In this document: in pieces, positions 53,538 through 64,000 of the stretch
How the letters are laid out: each line of letters starts with the position of its first letter
Numbering within the stretch: position 1 is the first letter of the stretch
NCBI GenBank assembly: GCA_013076295.1
Contig: RQOL01000495.1
Span: 124,001-188,000 of the forward strand
Source: Sanderia malayensis
Taxonomy: Eukaryota > Cnidaria > Scyphozoa > Semaeostomeae > Pelagiidae
Direction: 5' to 3'
Length of the DNA stretch: 64,000 nucleotides
Translations under genes and position numbers: made by a program
Notes under the pieces: model-generated
Seen by the model: the letters and a program-made list of their open reading frames with translations, nothing else
Databases searched by the model: none
What the model was told of the DNA's origin: nothing

Positions 53538-53815
53538 ATTATATGAAGCTCTTACCGATCCATTATGGACAGTCTAAAGTAGCAACAGCCATTTCATGCT
53601 CCTACGCAAGGTTGGCAAACCGCAGCGCAGAAGCAAAGCAAAAATTATGTTTAAGGTTATCTCAAGAAATTGGGCGGTTAGCCTACCGGCCCGGATTGCT
53701 TGAGCAGAGAAGGACATTTACGGTCGGTGATTCCGACAAACTCCGGCCGGTACACCAGGCAGTACTAACCGAATGGTCAAACTGCAGAATAATGACTGAA
53801 ATCATATTGTAAATC
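53538..53815. repeat. Dispersed repeat with donor-like GTAAGAGC, copy 2
   Basis: Matches 31728-31860 and 59402-59470 over ~110 bp, then continues uniquely. The plus-strand 92-codon frame is unsupported. Confidence 0.5.
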
Positions 53816-53901
53816 AATAAATAATAAAAAGGAGAGGGAGGGTGGGGGAAATTGTGCTCGCTCCGCGCAGTCTAACAAAAAGTGATGGAAGATGCTAAAT
53901 T

Positions 53902-54367
53902 CAGGGTTGCCAGATCTCTTTGGTCAGCGGAGGCCATATTTAGCTTTGCAGGAGGCCAAATGACAGGTCGTGTAGCCAAATTTTTACAAAGACAATAGCC
54001 ATTGTTTTAAAACAATAAGTTCATTGTTAAAATAACAAAGGATATAATTAGTGAGGCCGAGTGGAAAATTGGGTTTGGAGTTTGGAAGTTGAAATTGACT
54101 TCAATATCCGGAAGTTATTGTCGGAAATGTAAAACACACGGCACCAAGAGATCATTACATCAATGAAATGTGCCAGAAAAGAGTCTTGAGTCGATTTATT
54201 TATGAAACTTTATTGCGAAACTATTGTTTTTATAGATTTTTCCAAGTAGGCCTAAATTTAGCCAAATTTCCTATGTAGGCCAAGCCATTTTTTAAGTAGC
54301 CAAACAAGCTCAAAATAGGCCAGATTTTCGAAATCTGGCCTCCCAGTAGGCCAGTTGGCAACCCTGG
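53902..54367. mobile_element. hAT MITE, copy 1 (CAGGGTTGCCA ends)
   Basis: Perfect 11-bp inverted ends CAGGGTTGCCA and 8-bp direct repeats GCTAAATT (53894-53901, 54368-54375). 466 bp; a near-identical 465-bp copy is at 56667-57131. Interior AGGAGGCCAAAT/TAGCCAAA motifs are repeated. Confidence 0.92.
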
Positions 54368-54488
54368 CTAAATTCTGTGCACCTATATACCCCTAGGGTT
54401 TCTCGATAAAAGGTGCCGCACAAATCTAAATTTGGATTCGAGATTCTTTTATGACCCAGGTGCGAAGAATGTTGATGAACTATGTATA

Positions 54489-55046
54489 GCGTAAATGACG
54501 AAGTTAGCGCCCGGGGAACTTATTTAAAAAATAAACTCTTAGAGGGGGGCTAATTCAGCGGGAGCGGTTAATTCAGCAGGGCGCTTATTAATTTTTGCTC
54601 AAGCAATGTAAGGGAGAATATTTATTTCCAGTTGTCTTTCAGTTCATTTTTGATGAATATTATAACAGGTACAGGCGTAACACAAAAGAATTAAAACATG
54701 AAATGTTTTATAAGATGTCGATTTCTTTATCCTCTCATGGTCTGAATCAACCATCAGAAACTCAGGTCTTGCTATTGCAGCATCGCTTTCCCCAATTTCA
54801 AACGGATTAACATCTTTTTCGCGTAGGATTGACAATTGACTTTTCAAAACCTCTCTTCCAACTTGGCAAGGCTGCTTTTCCTTGAAACAATGGATCAGAT
54901 TGTTCTACATTCAAATAAGCGCCCCGTTTGTTTGGGGGGCGCTTATTCAAGCAGAGCCGCTTATTACAAAAATTGCCTTTATCCCCGGGGCGCTTATTCG
55001 GAAGGGGCGGTTATTTGGCAGGGGGCGCTAATTTCGTCATTTACGG
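54489..55046. mobile_element. GCGCTTA-rich inverted-repeat element (TA target)
   Basis: Ends GCGTAAATGACGAAGTTAGC and GCTAATTTCGTCATTTACGG, flanked by TA. Interior has several GCGCTTATTxxx blocks. Confidence 0.65.
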
Positions 55047-55219
55047 TAAGGTATCCGTCTAGTCATAACGATAATCAATTTGGCAACTTTGCACATCAAA
55101 GCAACTATTTCTTGACCATTAACCCTGCTTAATTTGGATTCACCAGCATTTATTATACAACGATGGTGAATAATAAGCAATAAATATTCACCCTGTTCGT
55201 GTGGTTATAAAAGAAAATA

Positions 55220-55596
55220 TTAAAATATGAAAAAGTCTATAAAAAGGAACTTCATTTTTGAAGAAGCAATGTTGGGCATCCACAAACTCGAGCCATGTTT
55301 TCGAATTGAAAATCCAAGAAATTTATACGCACATCATCGAAAAATCATAAAACATTTAAAGAAATTTGTCAACATTTACTGATAAATTAGTTATATATCA
55401 CTGCAGTATAATATAGACAAAGTTATGAAATGACGAGCTTACCTTTCTTATTACAGTAGTAAAATTCAAAAGCTCAACAGATGAAATGCCAGTGGTTCAT
55501 GACGAGGAGACAAAACAAGAAAGAAATGTCTTTGGGACTTCCCCTCATTTGAGTTTTCTACATGTCACGTGTGCTCTACTCTCTTCATCATTGGTG
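55220..55596 (-). promoter_or_regulatory. Promoter/first-exon module 4 (candidate third locus)
   Basis: Donor AAGAAAG|GTAAGC at 55443. CACGTG 55566-55571 and ATTGGTG 55590-55596, 24 bp apart. Nearly identical to module 2 (14.7-14.95 + 16.5 kb). Points toward units B and A. Confidence 0.5.
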
Positions 55597-55645
55597 AAAC
55601 TAGCTAACCATAATTTAACAAAATAAAAGAATATTAAACTAATTG

Positions 55646-55829
55646 CAGACAACTCTGTCTAATTTTAACACCCTGGGGAAGCGTGAAAATGTTCGGATTA
55701 CAAAAAGTTCGATTAAAGAGGTTTGTTTTATAAGATTTGGTTCATTAGTGATCCTTGAAGGGACGAAAAATTTCGTTCGAATTAGATAGAGTTCGAATTA
55801 TACGAGTTCGAACTATGCAGATTTGGCTA
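55646..55829. mobile_element. pogo/Tigger-like MITE copy 5
   Basis: CAGACAACTCTGTC...GCAGATTTGGCTA; slightly decayed ends. Confidence 0.7.
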
Positions 55830-56334
55830 TAGTGATTTTGTCGCGGCTATCTGTAAAAGGGGGAACGGGGAATCAGGGAACGGGGAACGGGGAATAGAGA
55901 AAAGGGGGAATATGACGTCACACGGTGTCGTATGACGTCATATTCCCCCTTTTTCAAATCTGTAAAAGGGGGAATCTGTAAAAGGGGGAATCTGTAAGAG
56001 GGGGAATCTGTAAAAGGGGGAATCTGTAAAAGGGGGAATAGTTTGCAATTAACTCAAAAATGACGCACTATTCATGTGGCATTATAATTTATTTGTACAG
56101 TGCTTTTGTCGTATATTAAGTTATACGTTCTTATCCCTTAAACTGGAAATACACTGAAACAGCAACAAAAGTTAGTCGAAAAGTTGGCTAATCATTGTTG
56201 TTCCACAATCACGAAACAATAGAAAATTTTCTGAAATTGCAGATTGTTCAGAAGGGCTTAGAACTGTTCAGAGACTGCAAGCAGGCTAACAAACCCCGGG
56301 GCTGTCGGACATAAAAGCTGACAGAAAGATAATA

Positions 56335-57232
56335 GGGACCTTTAGATCGAGTACGAAAACGAAAACGAAGACGAAATTCGAGATCACAGGGCACCGAGGA
56401 ACTTCGTACTCGTTCTGGAAGTTTCGTTTGTTTAGATGGCCTAACTAATATTTCCTACGGTAGTCCAAGCCTGTCCTCTTTGTTTTGAAAAAGATTTATG
56501 AGGAAATAGTTCGGCAAATAGCACTTCTCGCATGTAAAAATGCACGTGCCTACTTTTCCATACAAAATTTTCTCTTTTCGCTTTACTATTTTCAATTTTA
56601 AACTTCGTTGTCTGGAGTACGAAATTTTCCAAAAACTTTGTTGTCTCCCGTGCGAAGACTACGAAACAGGGTTGCCAGATCTCTTTGTTCAGCGGAGGCC
56701 ATATTTAGCTTTGCAGGAGGCCAAATGACAGGTCGTGTAGCCAAATTTTTACAAAGACAATAGCCATTGTTTTAAAACAATAAGTTCATTGTTAAAATAA
56801 CAAAGAATATAATTAGTGAGACCGAGTGGAAAATTGGGTTTGGAGTTTGGAAGTGGAAATTGACTTCAATATCCGGAAATTATTGTCGGAAATGCAAAAC
56901 ACATGGCACCAAGAGATGATTACATCAATGAAATGTGCCAGAAAAGAGTCTTGAGTCGATTTATTTATGAAACTTTATTGCGAAACTATTATTTTTATTG
57001 AATTTTCCAAGTAGGCCAAAATTTAGCCAAATTTCCTATGTAGGCCAAGCCATTTTTTAAGTAGCCAAACAAGCTCAAAATAGGCCAGATTTTCGAAATC
57101 TGGCCTCCCAGTAGGCCAGTTGGCAACCCTGCTACGAAATTTTTCGGGTGATTCCCAGGGAGCGCGCGCAGAACGACACACGCCATCAAATTTCGTCTTC
57201 GTTTTCGTTTTCGTACTCGATCTAAAGGTCCC
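56335..57232. mobile_element. Nested inverted-repeat element (GGGACCTTTAGATCGAGTAC)
   Basis: Ends GGGACCTTTAGATCGAGTAC and its mirror; TAATA on both sides (56330-56334, 57233-57237). Purine-rich ACGAAAACGAAAACGAAGAC follows. Contains the hAT MITE copy 2. Confidence 0.75.
56667..57131. mobile_element. hAT MITE, copy 2
   Basis: CAGGGTTGCCA inverted ends, 8-bp direct repeats CTACGAAA (56659-56666, 57132-57139). Inserted inside the 56335-57232 element. Confidence 0.92.
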
Positions 57233-58586
57233 TAATAACACAGCTGTCAAACAGAGCGAGCACGTTTTGTGAACATAAACATGTAACCACCATACAAGAT
57301 GAACAACTAACAACTAACCAAAAACAATTCTAGAAGTCTATCTTATGTATTGGAAATAAATGCATCTCACTTTGTAATGGTTTCTATAGTTAGAAATTCT
57401 AAAAGTAAACATGAAATCAAAGAACGCACTGGGTCAAATAGCTGGTTCCAGTCACATCAATACTCATTTGATGTATTGTTCAACACCCGTAGGATCCTTT
57501 GTATTTTGAATATTGGCATTTTCCTCAAAGGTGGACATGAAAAAGGGCATAATTTTCTTTCTTAATTTTACTGCAATGAGCTATCATCATAGAAAAAGAT
57601 TTCATATATAAGAAAAATATGAAATTATGCCACACTACCGGTATAGTGCTATTTTACTTCAGGAGAGGTGAAACTTCACCTGGGTGAAACTTCGTTGGAA
57701 ATTTGGCAAGCGGCAGATTGATGATTGAGGATAAAATGTAGCATGTGTGAATCAACAGGGCGCTAATTACAAAAGTATGCGCTTCAGTTAGAAAAGGAAA
57801 TAGCAAGTAACGTGAGGAAAAAGTCACTTAGATGCTAAGTTACCAGCGTCAAAACATTCGGATTGAAAAAGTCAGCACTCTGGTTGTCCGTATATATGGT
57901 TTCCTTTGGAAGGTTTGCCTTGTTTGCTTCACACTCCATGACGAAAGAGACATTTCAATATTGTTTTTATATAGATTTGTTTGCTGTTATTGCTATTATT
58001 GTGTTATTGTGTTGCCGTTTAGAAATGCACCTCATATAAGTTCGTGCTTAAGCTCTAATGATGACAATGATGAAAATTCGGAGTTCACATGTTTTGTTAT
58101 TGTTTCAGTGTATTTCCAGTTTAAGGGATAAGAGCGTATAACTTAATATACGACAAAAGCACTGTACAAATAAATTATAATGCCACATGAATAGTGCGTC
58201 ATTTTTGAGTTAATTGCAAACTATTCCCCCTTTTACAGATTCCCCTTTTTACAGATTCCCCCTTTTACAGATTCCCCCTTTTACAGATTCCCCCTTTTAC
58301 AGATTCCCCCTTTTACAGATTTGAAAAAGGGGGAATATGACGTCATACGACACCGTGTGACGTCATATTCCCCCTTTTCTCTATTCCCCGTTCCCCGTTC
58401 CCTGATTCCCCGTTCCCTCTTTTACAGATAACCATTTTTTGTTCATTCTTAGCAGGAAACCAATTTAATTCCATTTATCCATTTATTCGTCTAAAATAAT
58501 TATAAAATGCTGCCATTTTTCCAGTATTCAAGTACTAAGCTTTGAAATCCCAACTTCTTTACTATGATGAAAATATTATAATGGAT

Positions 58587-59218
58587 CAGTGGTGTAGATA
58601 GAAATATTTAGCGGGGGGCAAGGACCAAAATTTTCTGACGAAAAGGTGTGCCTTTTGGGCGTGTCCACAAGAGCACGCCCAAATTCAGGTAATTGTTCGA
58701 TAAGACGTTTCTGAATATACACAGAGTTTAAACATGAAAGATGATAGTTAGTTGAGAAAAACACGAATCGGGAAATGAAATGTTTTGGTGATTATCATTT
58801 TTAAAATTTCACAACAGAACAAAAACCAAAATAGAACATCGAAAACAAATTGATGAATAGTTTAATTGGAAAATTTTCTTGTTTTTGCTTCAAGAAAGGG
58901 TTCTCGCATCTTTCTTGATGGCAACTTTGCCACTGTTTCGCGATTGATGGAGATCCACGCCAAGTTTGAAAGACGCTCTTTTTTCATGGTACTTCGGAGA
59001 TACGTCTTGACTAAGCAGCTGAAAGCTCGTTCATCGTGAGCTGACGATACTGGAAGAGTCAAGGCTATTTCTAGCAATTTGAAAATGTTTTCAAACTGTC
59101 CTTTAGGATCATATTCGAAAACTTTCCGACAAAATCTTAAATTTTCCGACAAAATGGCTCGGAAGCTCTGGTGGGGGGCGGTCGCCCTCCCCATGCCCCC
59201 CCTGTATCTACGCCACTG
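58587..59218 (-). mobile_element. hAT transposon fragment with transposase C-terminus
   Basis: Ends CAGTGGTGTAGATA and TATCTACGCCACTG with perfect 8-bp direct repeats TAATGGAT (58579-58586, 59219-59226). The minus-strand frame 59160-58862 contains LLEIALTLPVSSAHDERAFS followed by KTYLRSTMKKERLSNLAWIS, the hAT C-terminal dimerisation domain. Only this end of the transposase remains (632-bp element), so it is non-autonomous. A unique uninterrupted copy of the target lies at 53350-53370. Confidence 0.9.
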
Positions 59219-59401
59219 TAATGGATAAATGTTGTTGCAGTTGTTGTGGTTTCCTCGTTTTGGTGTCAGCAATTGTGAAGAATGACTGAATCAATTTGAT
59301 GGCATTTCATTGCGAGATGCATTTGATATTTTTCAATTTCCCTTTCGCAAGCACTTACATTAACAATAGTCTAACATAACACATTTAAATTAATAATCAA
59401 T

Positions 59402-59470
59402 TATATGAAGCTCTTACCAATCCATTATGCGCAGTCTAAAGTAGCAACAACCAATTCATGATCCTACGCA
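59402..59470. repeat. Dispersed repeat with donor-like GTAAGAGC, copy 3
   Basis: Minus strand reads CATAATGGATTG|GTAAGAGC as in the 53.5-kb copy. Confidence 0.5.
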
Positions 59471-60073
59471 GGTATATAGAAAACCTATATACCTCATTTT
59501 CTATATACCTCATTGGTCCAAACGATGGCAAAACTATTGGAAAATTGTAAAGATTTCTGTCGGCGTGAGAACAAATTTGAAATTGGCCTAAATTATTGAC
59601 TTTAATGTCCTGGGAGCCACATTCAGATTCAGATTCTGGAATTAGAATCAGATTCGAATCCACCAATTCGTTGTCTATTTTGAATATTAATAAGTCTTCG
59701 AGTTGTATAATGAAATTAAGTGCAAAGACAACTGAATGGTAATCAAGAAGGTCCAGCAGTAATACAAACATCAGATGTGGAGTGGAGATGCTTAATGTAA
59801 ATCAAGTTCCCAATCCAGTAAAATAAAACTGTTAACACAATCTAACTACAGTTAGGCAAGTCCATTTTCCATAACCCAAATGCCTCATGCAATTTTTGCC
59901 TATTTCTCACATGTATTATAAGTTTCCATATTATGTATTCATATCAATTTACATAATCACACAGTAATGACGTTAATATTTTTAATAACTAATATCTTAT
60001 CATGCTACATGTGGCAAAAGATTGAAGAAAGTGGAAGGCCATAACCACCCACTCCCATGATGGGCATGGTACC

Positions 60074-60075
<2 letters not shown>
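59470..60075. other. Intergenic DNA without a supportable gene
   Basis: AT-rich; a short CTATATACCTCATTTT duplication at 59484-59515 is the only structure noticed. Confidence 0.4.

Positions 60076-60108
<33 letters not shown>
60076..60108. repeat. (AG)n microsatellite
   Basis: About sixteen uninterrupted AG dinucleotides. Confidence 0.95.
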
Positions 60109-60110
<2 letters not shown>

Positions 60111-60151
60111 ACTTAAAATAACTAATTTCATTTAATTTTCAATATCAACAG

Positions 60152-61436
60152 ATACGGCCAATCCAGATGCAACCGCAAACAGAAATTGGAAATCAAAATA
60201 ATGAACTTCAAAGGCTGGCACAACCTGATGAAATCAATATGCAACAACACATTCTGATTCATCATGATAATCAGGTATAACAGACTACCATCACAATTGG
60301 TATACAATACATTTGCCATACTCCATAGAACCATGTCATGAAATTATTTTGCTTTCTAAATAAACATATCTTCACAAGTTTCAGTTTTATACATTTCAAC
60401 TCACGTGATTTAAATAAATTAAGTTAGATTGCATTGCATTTCAGAATCCACAAATATTGCCTGTTAATATGCAATTGCAACCTAACGTTAAAAATGAGAA
60501 TAAAGAGAATCAAATAGCGGTACAACCAAAAGAAGTTAAAATGCAAGATGAAACTCCACCACAACACCAAGATGATGTCACCCAACACATCGAAGATCAA
60601 GAAATGGAAGTAAGTGGACCTATTCTTGACATTCCTCAATTCTCCCCAATGCCTCACCATTTTGGGAAAATGACCAGAACATGTATTCACTGTGAAGCGA
60701 AGTACTTCCGAGAGGAACTCAACTCAAAAAAACATTACAACAAATGCTGTATGGGAGGATTAATAACTCTCGATCCCATTCAGCCACCCCCGGCAAATGC
60801 CATGCATTTATACACTGGCACTACTGATGAATCTAAACATTAATGGTGATTACAATACAACTCAATAATGGCGATGGCATCCTGGACAGCTAACCTTGTA
60901 ACACAAGTTAATGCAGGACCACCAGTGATCACCATACATGGAAACGCCTACCACTTGACAGGTAAATATAACATGTGTCTTTTATAATATGCTAGATTTC
61001 CATATAATATCTTCACTTGATGAAAAGGATCTTGAAGGAACACTCATGTCCTTTCCCACCCAATCTACAATGGAATAGATCTCTATGCTCGCCTTAATAT
61101 TAAGTGTTGCCCAATCAAAATTCAAGACTTTATTTTGCATAAGAAACCACTTGCTGCATTGAAAATTATAGTCAGTATAACAAAGTACATCTTAGAATTA
61201 TTTCCTTGCATTCAACACTGGGTTAACTGAAACCCAAAAAGTCCTGAAAATATGCAGGCACGCAACAAGCACTGTAAGAATGCCATAACACAGTCAGAGC
61301 ACAACGCTTGCACTTAGACATGCTAGCACTGCTGCAAAACGAATTGATGGCAGTAAATCGATTTGCTCAACATTTTAAAACAATGGGAGAAGTACTGGAA
61401 GAGCAAAGGCAGCAAGCTATTCAAGTTGGAAAATGA
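60152..61436 (+). pseudogene. Helitron Rep/helicase N-terminal region, split and decayed
   Basis: Exon-like segments 60152-60274 (Gln/Asn-rich) and 60445-60843 join in phase 0. The second holds the Helitron zinc motif CIHCEAKYFREEL...NKCCMGG and QPPP. After a stop at 60841-60843 another frame continues YNSIMAMASWTANLVTQVNA ... ITIHGNAYHLTG to a donor at 60961, as in Helitron helicase-like domains. 61314-61436 adds LDMLALLQNELMAVNRFAQH and TMGEVLEE. Rep catalytic motifs (HUH) are not seen. Frame breaks mean it is not a working gene. Confidence 0.7.
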
Positions 61437-61806
61437 ATTTCCTTGCTCCAAAAATAAAACATAGTGGGGCATCAGGAAACAAGCATTGGATGAAATCCAT
61501 TGCTTGGATATTGGTGTATATCCTGCTTACAGCTGTTGTGTGCAGAATGTGACAGTGAAATACATGCAAAGTTGGCATTTCATGACAGGGAGTGCTGGAT
61601 CAATGGGTTTTTTGGGGAATAGGGAATAGGGAAAATATTCAAGCAAGCAACATTTGCACTATTGGTAAGATTTTAATGAACTGAAACTGCCTCCATATAG
61701 AAGCCTCCAGAAGCTTTATGAGTTGGGCTTCCGTGTAAGCGAATGAAACATGAACAACTTGAAACATAAGTATTCAATGAAAGCAGCTTTTATTCTCACT
61801 TTTTAG

Positions 61807-64000
61807 ATCAACCATTGCTGTATTTCCTCCTTCTCAATGCCCAGAATGTCAGGAGAATTCACAGTTTGTTGAAGAATACATTAGTAGACTGATAACCATT
61901 GTCACTTCAAAAGGTTTGTTTATTTTCCTCAATAAGAATGTTTTTGAATATTAAATAATAAATAAATTACTCATGGTCTGGAGCAGACATCAGATGTTTT
62001 CCAGCTATTTTTTAAGATGCCCCCTCCTGATAGTCACTGAATTATTGGCATTGATATAATAGCAAATTGTGCTGAAGTTGTTGTTGTCTTTTCTGGGTCA
62101 AGCCATTAAAAATTGCTAACTCTATATTTTTATAAGCAATTATTGAAGTACCTTGATAGATTTTAGAACAATGAGTAGTGAAGACATTGCTAAAGGGTAA
62201 ATGAATAGGTTGCTGGAATGCTGCTGATAGTATAGCTTCACTGATGAGCACTGACATTGGGCGAAACCATGATGACTAAAATCTTTACTTCTAGATCTTC
62301 ACCATTTTGAAAAATTACTGTTTTTGGTATATTTTAGAGCATTTTGAAGAGAATCACGATATAATGTAAACCTTTTTTAACACAGGGCGGTTTGAATTTA
62401 ACGACACTACCTTTTGCTACACACATTGTTCTGCAAATATTCCTGCTACTTCTCATTTTTTAATGATGCTACCAGGGTATTAGCTGGGAAGTCCCGAAAG
62501 CATGGAAACATTTTACTCGATTGATCTTCTAAAGCTATGGGACGCCATCAGCAACAATTCACCTGGAACATCGTTAGCATCATTTGTGAAAAGTATTGAA
62601 TCAATCTCTAGTGCTTCTTGGCAAGTATGTAGCAGCCTTTTGCAACAGAATCTACAATAAATAGGCAGAGAAATTTGAATGACAGTCACTTTATATTTCT
62701 TCGAATTTTTATCATCTAGGTTGGAATAATAAATGCTACTTCTTTTGCGAGATCGTACAGGGAGTGGAAATATCTCGAAAGCTCTTTGTTAGCCACAAAG
62801 GGAGAAGATAGATTTTTGTGCCCTGTTTGCTCCTCTACCTGTCATTCTATCCATATTGATGGTCATAGAAAAACTTAAAGATTTAAAAAGTTCCACGGTA
62901 ATATGATCATGTTTACGACATCGAATTTGCTTTACTCGTGTAGAGGAGTAATTAACAAAGAATGAGCTCGATAGCTTTTATTAGGAGAGATTTTCTAAAT
63001 TTTATGTTTGTAGAGGAATAGAAGAACCGTTTTATGAAAATACTTTCGTGATCGGGATGTTCACCAGCATATGAGAAAGGTTTATGAAGAAATGGGTAGT
63101 CAGGTATATCGATCATTTATGTTATGAATTGCCTTAATAGGAAATATTGCGGTATACATGTGACATAGAGGTTATTCTTACTTTGAATAACCTCTTACTT
63201 ACTTTGACGAATTTAGATAGAAAAAGATGTGGACTTTCAGATTCTCCCACGTGACGTTTTGAAGACGTCCCTTAAACAAACGCCCACCTTCTTACGGTTT
63301 CATATAAACTTCGTTCCAGTCTCCGCGTAAAGAACTTCCAAGCTACACATGTTAAATTTTGTGCTTAAACTTGCTGCAATTATCATTTTGCATTGAGGTC
63401 GTGTTTTTATTATCCTGAGATTTAAAACTATCCAAAAATAGCAATCTAAAACTAGCGATAATCTACCTTTTCTAAACTAGCACAAAATGGCGATATTTGT
63501 TCGTAAAATCATCTTGTTAATCACGTAATTTCTGTTTATTTTGGAATCTGTTAAGAAAACTAGGGTTAACTTCTATGTAAGATGCTTACAACAGCGCAAT
63601 GTCACGCTTATAACAATTTGCGCTTATTAGTTTTTATCATTTCTTTTTTTTATTGGATATCTCTATTAATGTAGAATTATTCTGATGACAAAATGTGTGG
63701 AGACTCCTACTGGCAGGCAGCAAGATTTCAGTCGAAAAAGAGTTTCACTGCACTTGACGAGACTGGACAAGTGGTTGCTGGCTGCCGTCATGTAATCGCA
63801 TTGAAGGCAGTTAACATGTTTGCCGGAGAGCAGTATGGATATACCTTGTTTTTACATAACCAGCTAGCGAATGAATTGAAAATGAAGTTTTTATGGCTGG
63901 ATGGATATTATGTGTAAGTATTGGCCATGGTTGCAACGAGAAGTTTCCAGATATGGCTCATCTTTTGGAAATGAACAAAGCTCTTTCGGTTATGCACTCT
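61807..64000 (+). pseudogene. KDZ (Kyakuja-Dileera-Zisupton) transposase, runs off the window
   Basis: Successive segments match the KDZ order: 61807-61913 (FPPSQCPECQENSQFVEEYI), 62386-62485 (GRFEFNDTTFCYTHCSANIP), 62500-62625 (DLLKLWDAISNNSPGTSLAS), 62720-62890 (FARSYREWKYLESSLL; FLCPVCSSTCHSIHIDGHRK), 63045-63103, and 63693-63917 (ALDETGQVVAGCRHVIALKA; GEQYGYTLFL). Stops at about 62486 and after IDGHRKT, and a frame change near 63890 before MDIMCKYWPWLQRE, show decay, though some gaps could be introns. CPxC/CxxH-type CxC zinc motifs and the first catalytic Asp region (LDETG) are present; the later acidic residues lie beyond the window. Confidence 0.8.

Larger units (their letters stand above)
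55854..58438. mobile_element. Outer foldback element with (TCTGTAAAAGGGGGAA)n arms
   Basis: Left arm 55854-56168 and right arm ~58100-58438 are inverted copies, containing CTGTAAAAGGGGGAAT repeats, a TGACGTCA-containing palindrome (55912-55950) and CTTAAACTGGAAATACAC. It interrupts a third copy of the unit A/B sequence. Two further elements are nested inside. Confidence 0.8.

Noticed and set aside
58862..59272. Reading the whole 136-codon minus ORF as a gene
   Set aside because: Its first ~37 codons cross the transposon end and flanking DNA; only the hAT dimerisation part is meaningful.

Overview
The window is AT-rich, intron-rich DNA from an invertebrate animal. Genes are split into small exons with GT-AG junctions, polyadenylation signals are AATAAA, and a large share of the sequence is mobile DNA: hAT, Tc1/mariner-like, Harbinger-like, Helitron, KDZ, copia and LINE remnants. 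A HEPN (DZIP3-type)/NACHT immune-receptor gene together with HIRAN-like, THAP-like, KDZ and Helitron debris fits a cnidarian or another early-branching or lophotrochozoan animal. The sequence alone does not fix the species, and no rRNA, tRNA, operon or CRISPR array was seen.

Two minus-strand paralogous NLR-type genes dominate. Gene 1 (ATG at 12363, end near 756) reads HEPN - short phase-1 linker exons - NACHT - helical/LRR-like exons - TIR-like A - TIR-like B. Gene 2 (ATG at 44762, end near 33538) has the same order, but a short acidic N-terminus replaces HEPN and a 25-codon repeat exon is duplicated. Joining the exons inferred here gives open frames of 1242 and 1082 codons with compatible phases at every junction. 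The two loci align at 175-5630 / 32960-38840 and 9640-11600 / 38950-44420, so later insertions can be read against an empty site in the other copy.

Upstream of these genes a first-exon/promoter module recurs (near 13.9-14.1, 14.9 + 16.5, 46.3 + 47.45, 55.4-55.6 kb). All four copies carry CACGTG and an inverted CCAAT box exactly 24 bp apart, and all point along the minus strand. In two modules a mobile element has separated the first-exon donor from the promoter boxes. Downstream of the 55.5 kb module lies a duplicated unit of about 3 kb (47.7-50.3 and 50.75-53.3 kb). Each copy holds an array of four near-identical 71-nt exon-like cassettes plus a fifth short one on the minus strand, possibly a third, unresolved locus.

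Between the NLR genes are a plus-strand LRR gene interrupted by minisatellites (19.1-23.9 kb), a 175-bp satellite (25.6-26.7 kb), and an inverted pair of small two-exon genes sharing exon 1 (27.6-28.2 and 28.5-30.8 kb) with a THAP-bearing transposon nested inside. The right end is transposon-dominated: a three-layer nested insertion (55.85-58.44 kb), a hAT fragment with its dimerisation domain, Helitron Rep pieces (60.15-61.44 kb) and a KDZ transposase that runs off the window end.
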